Positions 18,896 through 27,129 of a DNA stretch of 64,000 nt are shown here, one piece after another (position 1 is the first letter of the stretch; each line of letters opens with the position of its first letter). Source of the stretch: Methylosinus sp. H3A. GTDB taxonomy: Bacteria; Pseudomonadota; Alphaproteobacteria; Rhizobiales; Beijerinckiaceae. The position numbers and the translations under genes were made by a program. The stretch is taken from assembly GCF_015709455.1 (NCBI RefSeq), contig NZ_JADNQW010000005.1, forward strand, positions 1,612,001 through 1,676,000, written 5' to 3'. The notes under the pieces are model-generated. The model saw only the letters and a list, made by a program, of their open reading frames with translations, did no database searches and was not told the origin of the DNA.

Positions 18896-19120
18896 GGATC
18901 GCACGGGACGCGGAAGCGTCCCGATCCCTTTATTGCGTGAATGGACGGAAAGCGACGCAGGCCGAGGGCCTTGTCGCGGCTCGTTCCGGAATGTCTTTCG
19001 TGAGAAGGCCGTCAGAGCCGACAGGATCGGCCGTGAGACGCGCGCGAGAGAGCAGCCCGGAATTTCAGAACCGGGCTCACTGCCTGAACTCTCTAGGCGC
19101 GGCCCGGGGAACGACGAGAG

Positions 19121-19137
19121 ATGATGAATTTCATCAT
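19121..19137. promoter_or_regulatory. 17-base perfect palindrome upstream of the ABC exporter
   Basis: ATGATGAA-T-TTCATCAT: two 8-base arms around one base. It lies in the 361-base gap between the exporter start (18895) and the DUF6456 gene end (19257). This gap holds no gene I can support. It may be an operator for the exporter; no regulator gene is adjacent. Confidence 0.5.
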
Positions 19138-19180
19138 GGCGACTCCCCGATAGAGTGACGACCGCACCGCCCGAGCGATG

Positions 19181-19205
19181 CGTCATATTGCATTGCAATA
19201 TGACG
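19181..19205. promoter_or_regulatory. 25-base perfect palindrome upstream of the ABC exporter
   Basis: Twelve-base arms CGTCATATTGCA (19181-19192) and its exact complement (19194-19205) surround a single T. It is AT-rich against a GC-rich background, as expected for a dimeric repressor site. Together with the 17-base palindrome 44 bases away it suggests a regulated promoter for the exporter. Confidence 0.55.
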
Positions 19206-19256
19206 CGATACATGCGCCCAAAGCGCGGCTCTGTCAACCGAGGGTGGCCGTCCGCC

Positions 19257-20108
19257 TCAGGACAATCTAGGACGATAATCCTCTGTTCCCCAATGCAGCA
19301 GATGCCGCGCGCGCTCCGGCCCCTGCGCTTCGCTCGCCAATCCATAGTGCAGCGCGAGGCGCTCCAGCGCGATTTTGAGCACCACTTTGGCCGAGCGCTG
19401 CGGCCAGCCGCGCTCGCTCTCGACGAGCTCTAGGCCCTTCAAATAACCGCAGACGTCGGTGAGCAATCCGCCGAGCTCCGGCCCCACGGCGTCGAAGGCG
19501 CGGGCGAGGCGCCGGCGCGCGTCGATCGCCACATCGGCGATATTGGCGCCCGCGCCGCCACCGCGCGTGGAGCCGAGCGCGGCCTCCCAATCGGCGGTGA
19601 CGCGCTGGAGAATATTGGCCTGCGTCACATCGCGACGAAAGCGCTCGCCGGCTTCGATCTGCTCCGGCGCGAGAAACGGGCGGCCGTCGCGATTCTTGCG
19701 GCGCGCGAGCCAGGCGAGCGGGCTCTCGCCTTCATTGACGAGCGTCGGGCTCGCGCCCTCGTCCACGACGCGTCGCGCGAGAATATTGTGCTGGGCGCGA
19801 AACGGGTCGGCCTGCGCGGGCGCGGCGCGGCGCCTCAGATGAGCGCGGCCCTCTTCCGTCAGACGCAGACGTCGCGTTTCGCCGGCGCCCTCCCATCGCG
19901 CCAGCCCTTGCGCGGCGGCCGTTTCCGCGATTTTCTCGGGAAGACGCGCGCGCGCGACGGTGACGCCCTTGCGTGGCGCGGCGACGATGATCGAGCCGCC
20001 GCCGAGCCGATCCGGCATGGCCTCGGCGCCGGGCTCGCTCATCGCCTCCAACAGGCGCCGAAGCGCGCGCGCATTGTCCTCGTCGATGTGCCGCTGGCTC
20101 ATGCTCAT
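19257..20108 (-). CDS. DUF6456 helix-turn-helix protein
   Basis: A 283-residue protein. The C-terminal ~150 residues carry the DUF6456 pattern: APEQIEAGERFRRDVTQANI, RVTADWEAAL, DARRRLARAFDAVGPELGGLL, then DVCGYLKGLELVESERGWP and RSAKVVLKIALERLALHYG. The N-terminal half looks like a winged-helix region (RKGVTVARARLPEKIAETA...RLRLTEEGRAHLRR). Function is unproven. It is translationally coupled to the upstream DnaA-like gene by an ATGA overlap, suggesting a shared DNA-binding role. Confidence 0.85.
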   Translation of the reverse strand: MSMSQRHIDEDNARALRRLLEAMSEPGAEAMPDRLGGGSIIVAAPRKGVTVARARLPEKIAETAAAQGLARWEGAGETRRLRLTEEGRAHLRRRAAPAQADPFRAQHNILARRVVDEGASPTLVNEGESPLAWLARRKNRDGRPFLAPEQIEAGERFRRDVTQANILQRVTADWEAALGSTRGGGAGANIADVAIDARRRLARAFDAVGPELGGLLTDVCGYLKGLELVESERGWPQRSAKVVLKIALERLALHYGLASEAQGPERARHLLHWGTEDYRPRLS

Positions 20109-20476
20109 GAATCATCTCCGGTCGGATAGAGGGTGAAGGAAAGGGCGAGCGCTTCGAGCAGCCGCTTCTGCGCGCAGAGCGCTTTCTCGAGCGCGGCGAC
20201 CGCGCGGTCGAAAGCGACGTCGTCGCGGCGATCCTCTATGCGCGCGCAGGCGTGGCGGACGCTCGTCCGGTCACGCGCGATCGCGCGGCCGCAGGCCGAG
20301 AGGCTCGCGCCGAATGCGACATGATCGAGATAGACCGCGAGATGGCGAGCGTCGGCGACACGCGCGCGCCCGCGGCTCGGCGCGCGCAACTCGTCGGGAG
20401 TGACGCGGCAGGCCGCCGCCGCGGCGGCGACGCAGAGCGCGGAAGAGTGGAATGGGGCGTTTCGTCGGCGGCGCAT
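20105..20476 (-). CDS. Small DnaA domain IV-like DNA-binding protein
   Basis: A 123-residue protein. Residues about 35-95 resemble the C-terminal DNA-binding domain of DnaA: RVADARHLAVYLDHVAFGASLS, then IARDRTSVRHACARIEDRRDD, which parallels the 'GRDHTTVxHA' signature. There is no AAA+ domain. It could bind DnaA boxes without initiating replication, acting as a regulator. Such a pair with DUF6456 recurs in Rhizobiales, as I recall. The promoter region (20477-20614) between it and the divergent gene contains CTTATCCCCGG, which resembles a DnaA box. Confidence 0.75.
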   Translation of the reverse strand: MRRRRNAPFHSSALCVAAAAAACRVTPDELRAPSRGRARVADARHLAVYLDHVAFGASLSACGRAIARDRTSVRHACARIEDRRDDVAFDRAVAALEKALCAQKRLLEALALSFTLYPTGDDS

Positions 20477-20614
20477 CGTCTCTCGCCTTTGCGGGCGTCG
20501 CGGCCCACGGCCGAGACACTGCCGACGTTATCATGAATTTAATCCTATACAACGGACAAAAAACTTATCCCCGGCTCCCTTTCGTCGTCGATGCTCGGGC
20601 GCGGGAGGACCGCC

Positions 20615-20974
20615 ATGCCGAGCCAGACATCACCGACCCGAGACCGCCTCGCGACCCCGGACCATTTGCGCGCCGCCGCGCGGGAAAGCCTGCAGATCGC
20701 GCTGCGCCAGTCCGCCAGCGCCTATCGCCGCGACGATTTCCTGCGCTCTTTCCATCGGCTGCCGTGCGCCACGATCATCGCCGAGACGCCGGAGGCCGCC
20801 GCCGCCGTGCTGAAGGAGCTCGAGCGGGCGCTGCGGGCCGAGCGCGCCCGCGCCGGCCATTGGACCTATGATCTCTCGCGCCACATCGCCCTGCTCGTCG
20901 CCCATCGCGCCGAGCAGGAGCGCGCGCTGCGCCTCGCGCGCGCGGCGAGGCGAGACGGGCGCGCGCGCAAGTGA
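20615..20974 (+). CDS. DUF6477-like small protein
   Basis: A 119-residue protein from ATG 20615, preceded by GGGAGGA. The pattern RLATPDHLRAAARESLQIAL, SAYRRDDFLRSFHRLP and GHWTYDLSRHIALLVAHRAEQ resembles DUF6477, a family of unknown function. Assignment is from memory and moderate. It is divergent from the DnaA-like gene and shares its promoter region. Confidence 0.6.
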   Translation: MPSQTSPTRDRLATPDHLRAAARESLQIALRQSASAYRRDDFLRSFHRLPCATIIAETPEAAAAVLKELERALRAERARAGHWTYDLSRHIALLVAHRAEQERALRLARAARRDGRARK

Positions 20975-21080
20975 GCGTCGGCCTTTGTGCGTCAGCGGGA
21001 TTGAGTTAAAAAAGCGATCCATTCGTAGATGCGTTCGAAGGCTTCATTCCCCGTCGGGCGGGCATATCGAGAGACCGACC

Positions 21081-21911
21081 ATGTTTTTGGAAAGGCTGCT
21101 CGCTCTGGCGACCGGCGCGTTCGTCGCGATCTGTCTCGGCCTGGGACTGGCGATGATGGCGTTCGGGCCCGGCAGGAAGATCGCCGAGCCGGCGCAAGAG
21201 GCGCCGCTCGCCGAAGCCGCGCCGGCGCCCGTCGACCCGCGCATGTCGACGCGCGCCCGCATCGAGCAGGCGATCGCCGCCGCGGAGGAATATCGCGCGT
21301 TTTTCGAGCGTCTGCGCCAGGCCTTTCCGGCCGATTACGCGGCGGCCATCGACGCTTTCGTCGCCGAGCGGCGGGTCGGCGACGTGGAGACGACGAGCGT
21401 CGACTTCTATCTCGCCGAGTCCGTGCGGCGTCTGCGTCAGGCGCGCGGCGTGCTCGCCGCCAAGGCGGAGCCCATCGTCCTCGCCCGCGTCTTCGATCTG
21501 CAGCTCGATGTTCTGCGCGCCATATCGGCCGAGAACAAAAAGCTCTGCGCGGCGTTTCTCTACGGCGGCGTCGATCAGGATTTCCACAGTTTCGCCGCGC
21601 GGCGGCGCGCGCTCGTCGCGGAAATGGCGGTGGTCGGCCTAGAGGCGATCGCCAGCGGCCAGGCCAAGCAGCTCGAGCGCTCGGCGCCGAGCGAGGAGGA
21701 TTTTCGCGCCTTGGAAAAGGCTCTGGCCTCGCGCGGCCTGCGCAAGCCGGAGATCGACTCGCTGCTCGACGGCAAGACGCCAGAACCGCCCTTCGACGAC
21801 AAGAAGACTTGCGCGCTCGGCCAGACCTATCTCGAGGCGCTGCGGGCGCTGCCCGAGCCGATCCGCCTTCGCATCTACGGCTTGGCGGTGGAGCTGATGG
21901 CGCGCTCCTGA
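21081..21911 (+). CDS. Membrane-anchored protein of unknown function
   Basis: A 276-residue protein. Residues about 5-28 (LLALATGAFVAICLGLGLAM) are one N-terminal membrane span followed by an Ala/Pro-rich linker, so the ~220-residue helical remainder is probably periplasmic. Two cysteines (KKLCAAFLY; KKTCALGQTY) might pair. I do not recognise the family. The ATG at 21081 is preceded by GAGAG. The 3' end overlaps the convergent yidD gene by 37 bases. Confidence 0.75.
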   Translation: MFLERLLALATGAFVAICLGLGLAMMAFGPGRKIAEPAQEAPLAEAAPAPVDPRMSTRARIEQAIAAAEEYRAFFERLRQAFPADYAAAIDAFVAERRVGDVETTSVDFYLAESVRRLRQARGVLAAKAEPIVLARVFDLQLDVLRAISAENKKLCAAFLYGGVDQDFHSFAARRRALVAEMAVVGLEAIASGQAKQLERSAPSEEDFRALEKALASRGLRKPEIDSLLDGKTPEPPFDDKKTCALGQTYLEALRALPEPIRLRIYGLAVELMARS

Positions 21912-22225
21912 TCGTCTGGCTCGACGGCCTCGCAGACGGGCGGCCGCCGCCAAGCGCCATAGCGCCAGGGCGCGAGCGGATGCGCTGTCGCCGGAGTCGT
22001 TCGCGGAACCGGATCATATCCGTCGCCGCCGCCTGGCCGGCAGCGGCAGACGCGCGCGAAACCGATCCAGCCGCCGGCCCAGAGGCCGTGACGGCGGATC
22101 GCCTCATCGGCATATTCGGAGCAGCTCGGCAGATAACGACAATCGCGCCCGATCAGCGCCGAGAGGCTGAGGCGATAGAGGAGAATGAGCGCGCGGGCGG
22201 CGCGGGCGGGGACCGATTGGAGCAT
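21875..22225 (-). CDS. yidD: Membrane protein insertion efficiency factor YidD
   Basis: A 116-residue member of the YidD family, a peripheral inner-membrane protein assisting YidC-dependent insertion. Diagnostic residues are GRDCRYLPSCSEYADEAI followed by GLWAGGWIGFARVCRCRP and YDPVP. The C-terminal ~40 residues (from about residue 76) are an extra Pro/Arg-rich tail. It is the last host gene before the prophage end near 22,443. Confidence 0.93.
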   Translation of the reverse strand: MLQSVPARAARALILLYRLSLSALIGRDCRYLPSCSEYADEAIRRHGLWAGGWIGFARVCRCRPGGGDGYDPVPRTTPATAHPLAPWRYGAWRRPPVCEAVEPDDQERAISSTAKP

Positions 22226-22442
22226 GGCCTTCAGCGTTTCACGCCGCTTTCGACAATTCCTCTCGACTCCGTGACGGTCGAATGGATGACCAATTGGGCC
22301 GATTCATGCCGACCGACGAGAGAAGTCAACACCGGCGGTTCGCCGGGCAGGGGCCGAGGGCGGGACGGCAAGTCCATCGGGCCCGGGACACTAAGGGGAT
22401 CACGCGTCTCGACGGGCGAAAAGCGCGTGCGGGAAGTCGAGC

Positions 22443-22493
22443 TGTAGCGCGCCAAATCGGATGGCACTCGGCGACAGATCGGTTGGCACAGGC
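22443..22493. other. Probable prophage terminus with two transposase-site repeats
   Basis: The element is proposed to start at TG (22443) in TGTAGCGCGCCAAATCGG. Two imperfect repeats follow exactly 22 bases apart: AATCGGATGGCAC (about 22455) and GATCGGTTGGCAC (about 22477). Mu ends begin with TG and carry 22-base MuA sites (R1, R2) in tandem. Flanking bases 22438-22442 (CGAGC) would be the 5-base target duplication. The rest of 22226-22498 shows no gene. Confidence 0.55.
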
Positions 22494-22498
22494 CGCTC

Positions 22499-23314
22499 TC
22501 ACCGCATCGGCCCTCGGACGATCAGCTCTCGCGCGGCCTTGATGCTCCGATCGCCGCCTGCCGCCGTATAGGTCAGCTCTGCCGATTCCGCCTGAAAGCC
22601 GCCGTAGATCGCGCGCGTTTCCGCGCAGTCGTTTATGGTCAGGATGAAGCGGCCTTTCAGCGCCCTTAAAGCCCTCGCCAAAGCCTCGTGATCCTCCCGT
22701 GGGAAGGACGCGCGGTAGTAGCGCTCGGTCCCGTAATAAGGCGGGTCCAGATAGAAGAGCGTCCCTGGCCGGTCCCAACGGTCCAGAAACAGCCGCCAAT
22801 CGAGGCATTCGATCGTGACGCCGGCGAGTCGGCTGTGGATCGCCTCCAGCGCCAGGCCGAGCTTGGTCACATCGAAGCGAGCGGACTGCTGGGTATTGAT
22901 GCCGAATGACCGGCTCGCGACCTTCCCGCCGAAGCTCAGCTTCTGCAGATAGAGGAAACGCGCCGCCCGTTCGAGATCGGTGAGCGTCTCCGGCTCGACT
23001 GCGGCGAGCCGCTCGAACTCCGCCCGGCTGGTCAGCTGCCATTTCAGCATCTCCATGAACGCCTGATAGTGGCGCTGCAGGATACGGAAAAAGGTCGCGA
23101 CGTCCTTGTCCCGATCGTTGATCGCCTCCACCCGAGGCGCGAGTCGACGGCGCAGAAACACGCCGCCCATGCCCACAAACGCTTCGGCATAGATAGAATG
23201 AGGCGTCGCCTCGATCATCTCGCAGAGGCGCGGGGCGAGCTGCTTCTTGCCGCCGATATAGCCGGAAGCCGGCCGAACCGGCGCAACTGCCCGAAATTCC
23301 GAAATCTCCACCAT
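22499..23314 (-). CDS. D12-class DNA N6-adenine methyltransferase
   Basis: A 271-residue Dam-like enzyme that methylates adenine in DNA using S-adenosylmethionine. Cofactor motif ASGYIGGKKQLAPRL lies near residue 17, the catalytic DPPYYGTERYYRASF near residue 190, and AEAFVGMGGVFLRR matches the second cofactor segment. It is the last gene before the prophage end, the position of mom in Mu, so it probably protects phage DNA from host restriction. Recognition sequence is unknown. The ATG at 23314 has a weak ribosome binding site. Confidence 0.92.
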   Translation of the reverse strand: MVEISEFRAVAPVRPASGYIGGKKQLAPRLCEMIEATPHSIYAEAFVGMGGVFLRRRLAPRVEAINDRDKDVATFFRILQRHYQAFMEMLKWQLTSRAEFERLAAVEPETLTDLERAARFLYLQKLSFGGKVASRSFGINTQQSARFDVTKLGLALEAIHSRLAGVTIECLDWRLFLDRWDRPGTLFYLDPPYYGTERYYRASFPREDHEALARALRALKGRFILTINDCAETRAIYGGFQAESAELTYTAAGGDRSIKAARELIVRGPMR

Positions 23315-23436
23315 CTTTTAATTCCGATGCTGCCACCCTGCCTCTCGGCGGGGAGCGTTATCGTTCGATCGCGCTGCGCGGGTGTAGCTTCCCGGCCTCT
23401 CCCGCGTCCGGGGCGACCCGGCCCCGCTGCCCTTCG

Positions 23437-24429
23437 TCACTCCTCCTTCGGCTCGCAGGCCGCCCTCACGACGAGCCCCTGCGGCCCCCAGCCGAAAATC
23501 CTGCTGGTGACCGTCCACGCCCGATCGTCGTCGTCGTGAAAGCCCATGGTCGTGAGCACGCCGCCCGGCGCGACGCCGACCAGGCCGGATCGGAAAGTGA
23601 CGTGAAACGGCCGGCCGTCGCGGTCGAACTTGCCCTTGCGGGCATTGGCGTGGTGCTTGGCCTCGGTTTGTGTGCCGAAGACATGCGGATGCGTGTAGTC
23701 CGGCGCGCCGTCTCCGGATTGGCCTGCGTCGCTCGTCATCTCGTTACGCTTGGCCTTCTTGCGGTCGTAGTGGACAGCCTTGGCCTTGTCCCGTTTCGGC
23801 CTGTCGCGCGTCGTGAAGGTGAAGCCCTCGCAGTCATTGGGCGTGATGGTCACTCCGGCCGCCGCGGCGCCCGATGCCGTCTGGCCCTGGCCTTTGGGCA
23901 GGAACAGCAGCCGCCCGTCCTGGAATTTCGCTAGCGCCCCATAGGCTCGCGCCAGCCGCATGACGAGATGCATGTCGGACTCGCCTGTCTGGGCGATGAT
24001 CTTCTCGATCTTGATCGCCGCCAGCGATTGGTGGAGCGCCGCCTGGAGCTTATTGTCCGACGCGACCTGCCGCAGCACGTCGCCGAGCGTCTTCGGGGCC
24101 TTCCAGGACCGCGTTTTCTGGCCTTTCAAAGTCTTTTTGAGGTCGGCGGAATCGCCCGTCAAATGCAGCTCCGCCCGTGGCCCGGTCTTTGTCACCTCGG
24201 TGACGACGAATTCCCCGACCTTCACCGTCCCGGTTTCCACCCAGCCGACGCTCACCACCACCTTCTGGCCGGTCTCCGGCTTTTTGATCCGCCCGTCATA
24301 ATTGGAGAGCGACATATGCAGCGTGTCCGCCCGCTCGCCGTCGCTCTCGACGATCTGCCCCGTGAGCGCTCGCTTGCCGATCAGCGCGACCGGCTGGCCA
24401 TTGAGCGAGATTTCGACCTTCGGCGTCAT
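23437..24429 (-). CDS. Phage tail protein D (late control D / baseplate hub)
   Basis: A 330-residue homologue of P2 gpD and Mu gpP-type hub proteins that join the tail tube to the spike. It starts MTPKVEISLNGQPVALIG; the middle region has QTGESDMHLVMRLARAYGAL, characteristic of the family. A charged low-complexity stretch (RPKRDKAKAVHYDRKKAKRN) follows. The start ATG overlaps the gpX stop by four bases. Confidence 0.88.
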   Translation of the reverse strand: MTPKVEISLNGQPVALIGKRALTGQIVESDGERADTLHMSLSNYDGRIKKPETGQKVVVSVGWVETGTVKVGEFVVTEVTKTGPRAELHLTGDSADLKKTLKGQKTRSWKAPKTLGDVLRQVASDNKLQAALHQSLAAIKIEKIIAQTGESDMHLVMRLARAYGALAKFQDGRLLFLPKGQGQTASGAAAAGVTITPNDCEGFTFTTRDRPKRDKAKAVHYDRKKAKRNEMTSDAGQSGDGAPDYTHPHVFGTQTEAKHHANARKGKFDRDGRPFHVTFRSGLVGVAPGGVLTTMGFHDDDDRAWTVTSRIFGWGPQGLVVRAACEPKEE

Positions 24430-24638
24430 GACCACAGATCCACAGAGGCGATTTGCGGCGTCGGCCGCGTGAGATCGGGGAGACTGATGGTCAGATTGGC
24501 CGGCAGCAGCGGCCCATAGTCCGCGAGCCCCCTGTTTGCCGCGAGGATTGCCTCTGCCGCGCCGGCGTGCTCGTCGCCATAGGCGCGCTTGCCGATGGCG
24601 TCGACCATGTCGCCCTGCTGTGTGACGTAGAACCTCAC
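24426..24638 (-). CDS. Tail protein X (LysM-like)
   Basis: A 70-residue protein of the P2 gpX / phage tail X family: short, LysM-like, starting VRFYVTQQGDMVDAIGKRAY. Members bind the hub near the baseplate. The GTG at 24638 is chosen because GTGA overlaps the gpU stop and GGAG lies nine bases upstream; TTG 24644 is an alternative. Confidence 0.85.
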   Translation of the reverse strand: MRFYVTQQGDMVDAIGKRAYGDEHAGAAEAILAANRGLADYGPLLPANLTISLPDLTRPTPQIASVDLWS

Positions 24639-25048
24639 GGCCAAAGGCTCCAGATTTGCCCCGCGCCATCGTCATGCGCGTGGAACTCCAGGTCATAGGT
24701 GACTTTCTGCGGCCGCCCGCCGGGCAGGTGAAAGCTCTCCACCGCCTCGGCGCGCTCGAGCCGGTAAGGCCCCGGCACGTCGCCGGAGAGGGCCAGCAGC
24801 GTGTAGGTCTTGCCGGAGCGGCAATCGGCCAGCAGCGCCCGCACCACGCTCTCCAGCGCGCCGCCCTGCGCGACGGGATAGATCGTGCCGCGCAGCGCGA
24901 CGATATCCTCGCCAGGACCGAGATATTGACCGGCTGGCCGCCGCCCGATGATCGCATGCTTCTCCCATCGCGCCTCGACGCGCCGGCGCAGCTCCTCGAA
25001 GGCGGCGCCGCCGACCTCGAACCGATGCGGCCCCCAGCCCATAAGCAT
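24635..25048 (-). CDS. Tail protein U (tube terminator)
   Basis: A 137-residue P2 gpU-like protein that caps tail tube length. The family pattern is visible: FEVGGAAFEELRRRVEARWE, RPAGQYLGPGEDIVALRGTIYP, then FHLPGGRPQKVTYDLEFHAH. The ATG at 25048 overlaps the tape-measure stop (TGATG). Confidence 0.87.
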   Translation of the reverse strand: MLMGWGPHRFEVGGAAFEELRRRVEARWEKHAIIGRRPAGQYLGPGEDIVALRGTIYPVAQGGALESVVRALLADCRSGKTYTLLALSGDVPGPYRLERAEAVESFHLPGGRPQKVTYDLEFHAHDDGAGQIWSLWP

Positions 25049-27129
25049 CAATGCGCCTCCGCGCCGTCATTGAGGCCGTGGCCGCGCGCGCTGCCGCCAC
25101 GATTGATCTGCCCGATGAGACCCACCGCCTCGCGCAGCTTGGCGAGCAGCGCGTCGACGGACGAGGAGTCGACATGCGCCTCGGCTTTGACTTCCAGCGA
25201 CTGCTTGATCTGCTGCCCGGCCTCCTCCGCCTTGCGCACGGCGTCCTCGATCTGGCTCATATCGACATGCGGAGCCGGCGCGGCCGTCGACGCAGGCTGC
25301 TGCGGCGCGCCGGGCACGCCCTGCAAGGCCGCAAATGTGGGGATCGGCGTCGGCGGCCCGATCGGTTGCAACGCCGCCGGAGCCGGAGTCGGCTGCGCGA
25401 AGAAAGGCAGCGCCGTGCCTGTCGGCATGCGCCGCATGCGCTCGAAAACGCTCGCCGCTGCTTCGCCCGGCTGGCGATGAAAAGCCGAATGGATCGCGTC
25501 GACCTCGTCGCGATAATGCTCGACCGTCTTGCCGGCGATAGCGGCGCCCAACCGATCGCGCTGATCCCACAGCGCGCCGAGCAAGAGGCCCGCGAGGCCG
25601 CCGCGCACCAGGCCTTTGAGCAGTCCGCCGCCGGCGACGGCCGCCGCGCCGCCTTCGCCCGCGGCGCGCGCCACGCCTTCGCCCCAGGCCTCGCCCGCCT
25701 TGATCAGCCCGCGCCGCGCCAGCGCCGCTGCGGCCGTCCAGCCGGCGAAAATCGCGCCAATGCCGCCGGCGGCCGTCGCGGCGGGATGCTTCTCGGCGAT
25801 GGCTCCGAGGCGGCTCTCCAGCTCGGAAAACCAATTCATGACGCCAGCGGCGGCCGGCATGAAGGGCTTCGCTGCGTCGCGCAGGAGATTGTCGAATTGC
25901 GACCTCACGCCAGTCGCCGCCAACGCCGGGTCCTTGCGCTGCCAAAGCTCCGCGGCCGAAAGCCCCGGCGCGCGCTTGTTGAAGCCGAAATCCTTCTCGA
26001 TCACGCCGCGCTGATGCAGCAGCTTGTCCGCGATGTTGCGCGCCGTCTGGTCCGAGAACAGCGCCGACTCGACCTCCTCCCGCTTCTCGGCGGAGAGCTT
26101 GTCGAGCGCCGGACCCAGAATATTCCAGACCCAGAGATCGGGCCTGTGCATGAACAGGCTGCCGCCCTTGATCGCGCCGGGCTCCGCGGCCTTCACCCCG
26201 AAAGGACCGCCCTCGATCGCCTTGTTCATGTCGAGGAGGCCAATTTCCTTCAGCGCCGCGAGCGCGCGCGGCTGCGCGCGGCCCGCCTCGATCTGCATGG
26301 CCATCTGCGTCAACGCATTGCCGACCGCGTGGCCGCCCATTTCCTGGATGAAATGCCCGCCGGCTCCGCGCAGAAAGTCCTCGTCGAGCGAGCGCGCGAT
26401 CGGCCCTTTGAGGCCCCGATAGAATTCGTTGATGTCGTTGACGTGGAAAGTGTCGCGATAGACCTCCATCCAGCGTGCGAAAGTATCGAGGCGCAGGCGC
26501 GCCTTCTCCGGATCGCTGGCGACGCCGCCCTGCTCGAGCGCTTTGACGAGGTAGCTGAACTCCTTGTCGTCGCTGTGCCCATGCATGCCCTGCTGGATAG
26601 AGCGGAGCCGCAACAGATCGGGCATGAGGCCGGTCGCATGGTCGAGCGAACCCACGAACGTCTGGGCGTCGCCCAGCATGGTCTCGACCTGCGTCTGCGA
26701 GAAGGCCCGGAAGCGCCGCGACAGCTCGGCCGATTTGCGCTGGATATCCTCGATCTGGGCGAGGCTGTTGCCCTGCGCCTCGAGGCTCACCTCGGAGTGC
26801 TCGCCGGCGACGCCCTCGCGCAGGCCGGCCCGGAATGTGGCCGTCGACGCCCGCTCGAGGCCGCGCGCTGCGGCGGCCGTCATCGCCGCCGATTGCGCCG
26901 CATTGATCTTGCGCATCGTCTGCTCGTAGCGCTCGGCCTCCTCGCGGGCCTTGCGTATCGCCTCCTGCTGCTCGAACCAGACGCTGGCCTTCACGCCGCC
27001 GCCCGTCGTGCGCTGCTTGTCGATCGCCGCGGCGGTCTTTTGCAGCCGCTCCAGCTCGCTCTCCACGCCGCGGATCGGCCCCGTCGCCTGATCGATCAGG
27101 CGCAGGATCATCTCGACGGTCATGCTCAT
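25048..27129 (-). CDS. Tail tape measure protein
   Basis: A 693-residue protein that sets tail length. It starts MSMTVEMILRLIDQATGPI, a typical tape-measure N-terminus, followed by a long coiled-coil region (about residues 20-110). Hydrophobic/glycine-rich segments at about 460-530 (GIGAIFAGWTAAAALARRG; GGLLKGLVRGGLAGLLLG) may contact the membrane during injection, and a Pro/Ala-rich stretch lies near 590. The start overlaps the chaperone-extension stop by ATGA. Position after the frameshifted chaperone gene is diagnostic. Confidence 0.9.
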   Translation of the reverse strand: MSMTVEMILRLIDQATGPIRGVESELERLQKTAAAIDKQRTTGGGVKASVWFEQQEAIRKAREEAERYEQTMRKINAAQSAAMTAAAARGLERASTATFRAGLREGVAGEHSEVSLEAQGNSLAQIEDIQRKSAELSRRFRAFSQTQVETMLGDAQTFVGSLDHATGLMPDLLRLRSIQQGMHGHSDDKEFSYLVKALEQGGVASDPEKARLRLDTFARWMEVYRDTFHVNDINEFYRGLKGPIARSLDEDFLRGAGGHFIQEMGGHAVGNALTQMAMQIEAGRAQPRALAALKEIGLLDMNKAIEGGPFGVKAAEPGAIKGGSLFMHRPDLWVWNILGPALDKLSAEKREEVESALFSDQTARNIADKLLHQRGVIEKDFGFNKRAPGLSAAELWQRKDPALAATGVRSQFDNLLRDAAKPFMPAAAGVMNWFSELESRLGAIAEKHPAATAAGGIGAIFAGWTAAAALARRGLIKAGEAWGEGVARAAGEGGAAAVAGGGLLKGLVRGGLAGLLLGALWDQRDRLGAAIAGKTVEHYRDEVDAIHSAFHRQPGEAAASVFERMRRMPTGTALPFFAQPTPAPAALQPIGPPTPIPTFAALQGVPGAPQQPASTAAPAPHVDMSQIEDAVRKAEEAGQQIKQSLEVKAEAHVDSSSVDALLAKLREAVGLIGQINRGGSARGHGLNDGAEAH

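Noticed and set aside
18896..19345. N-terminal extension of the ABC exporter
   Set aside because: It would run through two operator-like palindromes; the exporter family starts at 18895.
23315..23436. Looked for a fourth activator palindrome upstream of the terminal methyltransferase, as in Pmom
   Set aside because: No GGAGACA...TGTCTCC sequence is present in this spacer.
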